64,000 bases of DNA from Bacteroidota bacterium (lineage in GTDB: Bacteria; Bacteroidota; Bacteroidia; AKYH767-A; OLB10). The notes beneath the pieces were generated by a model. It was given only the letters and a program-made list of their open reading frames with translations, was not told where the DNA came from and made no database searches. This document shows, one piece after another, positions 59,104 through 64,000 of this stretch. The translations under genes were made by a program, and so were the position numbers. Position 1 is the stretch's first letter, and every line of letters begins with the position of its first letter. The stretch spans positions 62,001 to 126,000 of the forward strand of contig JADJPB010000015.1 of assembly GCA_016713445.1 (NCBI GenBank), given 5' to 3'.

Positions 59104-59811
59104 ATGCCAGCATCGGTTTTTCAGTTCAAGAAATTTACGGTTCAACAAGAACGTTGCGCTATGAAAGTAGGCACCGATGGCGTTTTATTAGGGGCGTGGG
59201 TTACCGTACCTAAAGAAGGAAAAATTTTAGATATCGGAACAGGTACTGGCCTCATCGCACTGATGATGGCTCAAAAAACCGACGCATTTATTGATGCTAT
59301 TGACATTGATGTTTCAGCTTATGAACAAGCATGTGATAATGTAAAAGCCTCTCCCTGGAAAGAACATATTAAAGTAATGCATTCTTCATTGAATGACTTT
59401 AAGCCAGGTTATCGCTACGATATTATCGTAAGCAACCCACCTTATTTTATGGATAGTTTCGTGGCAATTGACGAAGCGAGAAATTTGGCAAGATCAGCTA
59501 GCGCATCTTTAACCTATGAAGATTTATTATTTGGTGTTGGTCGATTGTTAACGAATACCGGTAAGTTTTCGGTTATTTTGCCATTTAAAGAAGGACAAAT
59601 ATTTCGTGAGCTGGCAGAACAAAGCGGACTTATCTGTGTCAAAATTTCAAAAGTGAAAACAGGAAGAGATAAACCTTTTAAACGAGTCTTAATGGAATTT
59701 TCAAGACGTGAGGAAGACGTTCAAGAAGATGAATTAGTGATTCATTTTGATAGCCGCGAGTTCACAGATGAATATAAAAAGTTAACGGGCGATTATTACT
59801 TGGCTTTCTAA
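59104..59811 (+). CDS. tRNA1(Val) adenine-N6 methyltransferase TrmN6 family
   Basis: SAM-dependent methyltransferase, 235 residues, of the YfiC/TrmN6 family that methylates A37 of tRNA1-Val in enterobacteria. Motif I is ILDIGTGTGLIALMMAQ (about residues 40-56); the catalytic NPPYF lies in IVSNPPYFMDSF (about residues 109-120). The N-terminal FQFKKFTVQQERCAMKVGTDGVLLGAW is typical. It ends 3 bases before the convergent saccharopine-dehydrogenase-like gene. Confidence 0.93.
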   Translation: MPASVFQFKKFTVQQERCAMKVGTDGVLLGAWVTVPKEGKILDIGTGTGLIALMMAQKTDAFIDAIDIDVSAYEQACDNVKASPWKEHIKVMHSSLNDFKPGYRYDIIVSNPPYFMDSFVAIDEARNLARSASASLTYEDLLFGVGRLLTNTGKFSVILPFKEGQIFRELAEQSGLICVKISKVKTGRDKPFKRVLMEFSRREEDVQEDELVIHFDSREFTDEYKKLTGDYYLAF

Positions 59812-59814
59812 TTG

Positions 59815-61143
59815 TTATTTAGTATGTTCTTGAAATCGAATTCCAATCGATTCTAATTCTTTTAAGATGGGTGCAAGTATTTCTTCGTGTACAGGAATTT
59901 GAACGCCCTTAGTTTTAATTTTTCCAGCTAGAATTTGTAATGCCGCAATCGCAAGGGGAAGTCCTACTGTTTTTGACATTGCGGTTTGATGGATGTCGTC
60001 ACCTTTTACAACTAATGAAGAAGTGAGTTGTTTTTTAGTGCCGTCTAATTCATACTCGAATTCATGCAGCATTACGATCATGTCTTTGTCTGTAGGCTTT
60101 AACACCCATTTGCTTTCTAGCAAATGCTGAAGAATCTGAGCCGGACTCGCATTTTTTAAGCCGATGATTTTATCCTCTAAAATTCCAGTAGATATGATAC
60201 GTTGCATAGCTGGCCCATCAAAATCGATTTCACAATATTTAGCAATTTTTTCTTCGAGAGAATCTCCTCTTTGCGATGGAGGAATGAATGCATCTACTAA
60301 ATCACGATAGGTCATTTTTTCGCTGTTTTCGATTTGAAAACTATCGTCCGTTAATCCTAAAGACACAAAAACTTGCCATGCACTGCAAAAACCTTCGTGA
60401 CGTAAAGTGCCTCTGATTAAAGTAGGAATATTTTCAATTCCGTAATGATGTCGGTACGCCAGCGAATCTCGATTCGCATATCCATCATATCCAGTGGTAT
60501 CTAATTTTATACGTACCGCTTCCTTAAATAAACGGTGATAAGGTATATAATGGTATTTATTGTCTTTGATGTATTTCGCAGTTCCCTGTCCTGCAAGAAT
60601 CACATTTCTTGGATTCCAAGTAAATTTATAGCCCCAAGGATTATCGATGGATTCAGGTGCAATTAATCCGCCTGTGTAGGATTTAAAAGAGAGTAATTTT
60701 GCTCCTTGCTTTTTCAGCTTTAGAATAATTTCCATTGCCGACATATGATCTAATCCAGGATCTAAGCCGCATTCATTTAAAAAAAGAATTCCTTTTGCTT
60801 GTGCTTCTGCATCTAAACTTAAGATCTCTTTACTAATATAACTCGCAGTCACTAAATTTTTTCCATGTATTAAACAATCTTGAGCTACAAAATAATGTAA
60901 GGAAGGAGGAAGCAATGAAATGACTAAATCTGCGTTTTTTACTTCGTTACTTCTTTGATTGGAATCATTAACATCAAAATAGAATGACGAGCCATGTGGA
61001 TGATTATCTAATTTTTGGGATGCTAATACTGGATCAATGTCTCCAATCTTTAAAGTGAATCTCTCGGCCTCCGTTTTACCTAATAAATATTGAATCAATG
61101 CTCCCGATGATCTGCCAGCACCTAATAATAAGATCTGTTTCAT
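59815..61143 (-). CDS. Saccharopine dehydrogenase family protein
   Basis: NAD(P)-dependent enzyme of 442 residues. The N-terminal Rossmann motif is LLLGAGRSSGALIQYLL (about residues 5-21). LVTASYISKEILSLDAEAQ, ECGLDPGLDHMSAM and SYTGGLIAPESIDNPWGYKFTW follow the saccharopine reductase pattern, as does the C-terminal half. It could act in lysine degradation or synthesis through saccharopine; related enzymes also act on other substrates, and no partner gene is nearby. Its stop lies 3 bases from trmN6. Confidence 0.9.
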   Translation of the reverse strand: MKQILLLGAGRSSGALIQYLLGKTEAERFTLKIGDIDPVLASQKLDNHPHGSSFYFDVNDSNQRSNEVKNADLVISLLPPSLHYFVAQDCLIHGKNLVTASYISKEILSLDAEAQAKGILFLNECGLDPGLDHMSAMEIILKLKKQGAKLLSFKSYTGGLIAPESIDNPWGYKFTWNPRNVILAGQGTAKYIKDNKYHYIPYHRLFKEAVRIKLDTTGYDGYANRDSLAYRHHYGIENIPTLIRGTLRHEGFCSAWQVFVSLGLTDDSFQIENSEKMTYRDLVDAFIPPSQRGDSLEEKIAKYCEIDFDGPAMQRIISTGILEDKIIGLKNASPAQILQHLLESKWVLKPTDKDMIVMLHEFEYELDGTKKQLTSSLVVKGDDIHQTAMSKTVGLPLAIAALQILAGKIKTKGVQIPVHEEILAPILKELESIGIRFQEHTK

Positions 61144-61229
61144 AATTTTAGAAATACAAAGGTATAAATTTAGGCGGGAATCAAATCTTACGTTATTTTA
61201 GCAGAAAAATTGATCAAATATAAATAAAC

Positions 61230-62216
61230 ATGAAAAAGCTCATTATTGTAACTTTATTGACCTTGATGTTTGCGCAGGTCAGTGCTCAATTGTCGAACGT
61301 TATTTTGTTTACTGAAAATGGAGAACGCTTCACCGCGATTTTAAACGGTGTAAGACAGAATAATGAACCCGAGACCAATATCAAAGTTACAGGACTAAAT
61401 GCTGAGTTTTATAAATTGAAAGTGATTTTTGAAAGTGCCGCAAATGGTGAAAAGAATTTCAATTTGGCTATCGAATTAGGGAATGAAAATACTTATGTTA
61501 TCAAGAAAAATAATAAAGGCGAATTTGTTTTACGCTTTATGAGTTCTGTTCCACTTGCACAAGCTCCTGCGTCAACTCCTGCTCAAACTGTAGTTGCTTA
61601 TCATGTTAATCCTGTAGCAACCCCTGTAGAAACACAAACTTCCCAAACTATTTCTACCACTACGACCACTACCAATGGAGGTACATCCGATCCTAATAAT
61701 ATGAGTATGAATATGGGCGTAAATGTAGATGGAATGGGCGGAAGTATCAGTATTAATGTTTCTGGAATGGATGAAGGTATGGGCTCAAGTACAACTACCC
61801 AATCACAAACCACTACAACAACTACCACTACCGTTTCGGGAGCTCATACTCCTAATCATGCCCCTGTTCCGACTCATGTACCTGTAGTATATTTACCCGG
61901 ATATTCTGGTAAAATAGGTTGTCCGGTTCCTATTTCAAGTGCTGATTTCAGTGACTTAAAAGCAACCATCTCTTCTAAAACTTTTGAAGAAACAAAGTTT
62001 ACGATTGCAAAACAAGTTTTAAATGACAGATGTATGTTTGTTTCTCAAGTGAAGGAAATTGTTATGCAATTTACATTCGAACAAACGCGTCTCGATTTTG
62101 CGAAATACGCTTACGATAGAACTTATGATGTAAGTAATTATTTTAAAGTGAATGATGCGTTTACTTTCGAAAGTTCCATCGAAGAATTGAATGATTATAT
62201 CGATTCAAGAAGATAA
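61230..62216 (+). CDS. DUF4476-domain exported protein
   Basis: Protein of 328 residues with a signal peptide (MKKLIIVTLLTLMFAQVSAQ). A first beta-rich domain (about residues 20-110: LFTENGERFTAILNGVRQN, KVTGLNAEFYKLKVIFE) is followed by a Thr/Ser/Gly-rich linker (about 120-225; runs of threonine). The C-terminal DUF4476 helical domain is at about 230-325 (ISSADFSDLKATISSKTFEETKFTIAKQVL, split SADFSDLKATISSKTFEE and TKFTIAKQVL). DUF4476 proteins are widespread in Bacteroidota and of unknown role. The start is unambiguous. DUF423 follows after 8 bases. Confidence 0.9.
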   Translation: MKKLIIVTLLTLMFAQVSAQLSNVILFTENGERFTAILNGVRQNNEPETNIKVTGLNAEFYKLKVIFESAANGEKNFNLAIELGNENTYVIKKNNKGEFVLRFMSSVPLAQAPASTPAQTVVAYHVNPVATPVETQTSQTISTTTTTTNGGTSDPNNMSMNMGVNVDGMGGSISINVSGMDEGMGSSTTTQSQTTTTTTTTVSGAHTPNHAPVPTHVPVVYLPGYSGKIGCPVPISSADFSDLKATISSKTFEETKFTIAKQVLNDRCMFVSQVKEIVMQFTFEQTRLDFAKYAYDRTYDVSNYFKVNDAFTFESSIEELNDYIDSRR

Positions 62217-62224
62217 TTCATTCT

Positions 62225-62614
62225 ATGAATTATAAACTATTTAGCGCTGGAGTTTCATTTGCCGCCATTGCAGTAGCTCTTGGAGCTTTCGGAGCTCATC
62301 AACTTAAAGAAATTGTTGATGCAAAAGATTTGGTGACTTGGGAAACAGCTTGCCGTTACCAAATGTACCATGCATTAGCTTTGGTGCTGATTTCGTTGAT
62401 TTCAACTGAGCATAAAAATTTAAAAAGAGCTGGGTTCTTTTTTTGTATGGGAATTTTTCTTTTTTCAGGTTCTCTTTATTTTATCACTTTAAAAGATGTA
62501 TTTTCAATGAATTTGAAGTTCTTAGGACCTCTAACTCCCATTGGCGGATTCTTCTTTATTTTAGGTTGGGTGAGTCTACTGCTTTTTTCTTTTTCGAATA
62601 AGGAAAAGAAATAA
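62225..62614 (+). CDS. DUF423 membrane protein
   Basis: Small integral membrane protein of 129 residues with four helices. The family hallmarks are ALGAFGAHQLKEIV (about residues 18-31) and WETACRYQMYHALALVLI. The ending GPLTPIGGFFFILGWVSL is also typical. It is conserved in many bacteria, function unknown. It lies 8 bases after the DUF4476 gene and is probably cotranscribed with it. Confidence 0.93.
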   Translation: MNYKLFSAGVSFAAIAVALGAFGAHQLKEIVDAKDLVTWETACRYQMYHALALVLISLISTEHKNLKRAGFFFCMGIFLFSGSLYFITLKDVFSMNLKFLGPLTPIGGFFFILGWVSLLLFSFSNKEKK

Positions 62615-62648
62615 TCTTCGTTATTCATTAAAAATGATAATTTTGAAT

Positions 62649-63122
62649 ATGAAAACAATAAAAATTATTGGAATTATTTCCTTTGCCTTAACGGTAAGCG
62701 CTTGTAAATCAAGTAAAAATTCCAATGAAACACCAGCTAAAATCGAAACGGAATCCGTGGAAACAAATCCTACAAATACCGGAAAACCATTAGTTTCAAT
62801 GGAGTATTGGACACGGGAACAAGCACAAGCTGGACCCGATACCTTTCGACTTGTCGTTAGTTTTATCAGTTTTGGAGCTGGTACTGATCCGGAATCAAAA
62901 ACTATTTTAGAGACCTATGTGTATGATTATAAGCTTAAAAACAATAAGGTGGTTTCTTATTATATGATTCCATGGGGTCGCGAAGGAGAAGTAGATTGTT
63001 GTTTTTTATTGGATGAGCTAAATGCCTCAGAACAAAATTATTTCATCGAAGGGTTGAAAAAAGTGATACAAGGAAGGGAACTGATTCAGATCAATGAAAA
63101 TATGAAAAGCAGGTTTAAATAG
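62649..63122 (+). CDS. Predicted lipoprotein of unknown function
   Basis: Protein of 157 residues from ATG 62649 (MKTIKIIGIISFALTVSACKSS). The lipobox VSAC sets the cysteine at about residue 19. An upstream ATG at 62634 adds five residues and spoils the signal peptide. After a Ser/Asn/Glu/Thr-rich linker comes a mixed domain (EYWTREQAQAGPDTFRLVVSFISFGAGTDPES, split here as YWTREQAQAGPDTF and LVVSFISFGAGTDPES; YMIPWGREGEVDCCF). No family is recognised. It follows DUF423 by about 34 bases. Confidence 0.75.
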   Translation: MKTIKIIGIISFALTVSACKSSKNSNETPAKIETESVETNPTNTGKPLVSMEYWTREQAQAGPDTFRLVVSFISFGAGTDPESKTILETYVYDYKLKNNKVVSYYMIPWGREGEVDCCFLLDELNASEQNYFIEGLKKVIQGRELIQINENMKSRFK

Positions 63123-63145
63123 TGATATATCTAAGTTGATTTAGC

Positions 63146-63177
63146 TTGCTATACCACTAGAATTTACCGTAAATTTG
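63146..63177 (+). promoter_or_regulatory. Promoter of pckA
   Basis: TTG at 63146-63148 and TAAATTTG at 63170-63177 are spaced by 21 bases, matching the Bacteroidota sigma-A promoter (TTG-N19-21-TAnnTTTG). The start codon follows 16 bases after the -7 box, so the leader would be short. Confidence 0.65.
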
Positions 63178-63193
63178 TGCCATCGAAAGAAAT

Positions 63194-64000
63194 ATGAACG
63201 AATACGGATTGAAGAACCCCAATGCATCTGTAGCAGATCTGGGACTTAAGAACGTTGCGACGGCTTATTGGAATTTATCACCCGCTGAATTAGTGGAAGA
63301 TACCATCCTGCAAGGTATGGGAGAACTCACCGATACCGGTGCTTTAGCCATTGATACCGGTGAATTTACAGGCCGCTCACCAAAAGATAAGTTTACTGTA
63401 TTAGATGCAGAAACGGAAAACACAGTGATGTGGGGTGATATTAATATTAAGTTTGATCCTGCAAAGTTCGATCAAATTTATACCCGCATGCAAGCTTATC
63501 TAACAAATCGCGAAGTGTATGTACGTGATGCTTTTGCTTGCGCTGATAGTCGCTATCGTTTAAATGTACGTGTGGTGACTGAATATCCTTGGCAGAATTT
63601 GTTTGTTAATAATTTGTTTTTGCGTCCAACTAACCAGGAAATTGAAACAATGCAACCAGATTGGGTGATTGTGAACGCTCCTGGATTTATGGCTGATCCT
63701 ACCATCGATGGAACGCGTCAGCATAATTTTGCGATGATCAATTTCACGAAAAAGATGATATTGATTGGCGGTACTGGTTACACTGGTGAAATTAAAAAAG
63801 GAATCTTCACAGTATTGAATTATGTACTTCCTCAACATAAAGGTGTATTAAGCATGCATTGCTCGGCAAATATCGGCGAGAAAGGTGATACAGCTTTGTT
63901 CTTCGGATTGTCAGGAACAGGAAAAACTACGTTGAGTGCAGATCCTCATCGCGGATTAATTGGTGACGACGAACACGGGTGGAGCGATGATTCAGTTTTC
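63194..64000 (+). CDS. pckA: Phosphoenolpyruvate carboxykinase (ATP), 5' part
   Basis: Gluconeogenic enzyme turning oxaloacetate and ATP into PEP, ADP and CO2. ATG 63194 starts MNEYGLKNPNASVADLGLKN. Visible motifs are TGRSPKDKFTV (substrate binding), NLFVNNLFLRP and IEPDWVI-like QPDWVIVNAPGF. The kinase P-loop GLSGTGKTTLSADP and the metal-binding GDDEHGW follow near the edge. The frame is open to the last base, so about half of the usual 530-residue protein is in the window. A promoter lies just upstream. Confidence 0.96.
   Translation, partial: MNEYGLKNPNASVADLGLKNVATAYWNLSPAELVEDTILQGMGELTDTGALAIDTGEFTGRSPKDKFTVLDAETENTVMWGDINIKFDPAKFDQIYTRMQAYLTNREVYVRDAFACADSRYRLNVRVVTEYPWQNLFVNNLFLRPTNQEIETMQPDWVIVNAPGFMADPTIDGTRQHNFAMINFTKKMILIGGTGYTGEIKKGIFTVLNYVLPQHKGVLSMHCSANIGEKGDTALFFGLSGTGKTTLSADPHRGLIGDDEHGWSDDSVF

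Noticed and set aside
1..64000. tRNA or rRNA genes
   Set aside because: No segment with tRNA arms or rRNA-conserved words was recognised in the intergenic regions.

Overview
The window is a chromosomal segment of an AT-rich member of the Bacteroidota. Several things support this. Two or more large secreted proteins end in type IX secretion (T9SS) sorting domains, and a PorT-type T9SS assembly gene overlaps menG/ubiE. A DUF3467 gene follows rpoC, and there are DUF4476, DUF2911, DivIC-type and PspC/PadR genes typical of the phylum. Promoters fit the Bacteroidota pattern TTG-N19-21-TAnnTTTG. No rRNA, tRNA, transposase, integrase or CRISPR array was seen.

Layout. 1-8.9 kb: terminator of an upstream operon, then rpoB, rpoC, a strong terminator and the DUF3467 gene. 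8.9-13.5 kb: flippase-like membrane protein plus family 2 glycosyltransferase, an outer-membrane TPR/PD40 protein, and a DnaQ-like exonuclease. 13.5-21 kb: heptanucleotide repeats, then three tandem leucine-rich-repeat T9SS cargo genes that are mosaics of one another. 21-31 kb: glycosyltransferase/sugar-transferase fusion, recR, sodium:solute symporter, NfeD protease, LysM-RlpA protein, B12-binding radical SAM enzyme, then repeats. 31-37 kb: small membrane protein, giant Asp-box/PKD T9SS protein, alternating 45-bp repeat array, proline dehydrogenase. 37-48 kb: aroB-aroA, membrane and TPR proteins, DUF1016 nuclease, FAD oxidoreductase, the hldE-menG-porT operon, then 101-bp repeats. 48-64 kb: aminotransferase, ORF6N regulator with a palindrome, DUF7935 protein, acyl-CoA mutase, tandem 177-bp repeats, DivIC, ABC permease plus LolA-like protein, DUF4440 protein, PspC/PadR pair, TrmN6, saccharopine-dehydrogenase-like enzyme, DUF4476, DUF423, a lipoprotein and the start of pckA.

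Data quality. At least a dozen conserved genes, including essential rpoB, rpoC and aroA, carry single-base frameshifts, mostly in short homopolymers. The simplest reading is an incompletely polished long-read assembly. Such genes are annotated here as one merged gene each, with the break position given.

The genes fit a free-living heterotroph. It makes lipopolysaccharide heptose and menaquinone, exports adhesin-like proteins through T9SS, degrades proline and propionate-type acyl-CoAs, and runs gluconeogenesis through PEP carboxykinase. Intergenic spaces are unusually rich in tandem and dispersed repeats. These repeats, the mosaic leucine-rich-repeat array and the palindrome-linked ORF6N gene are the least ordinary parts of the window.
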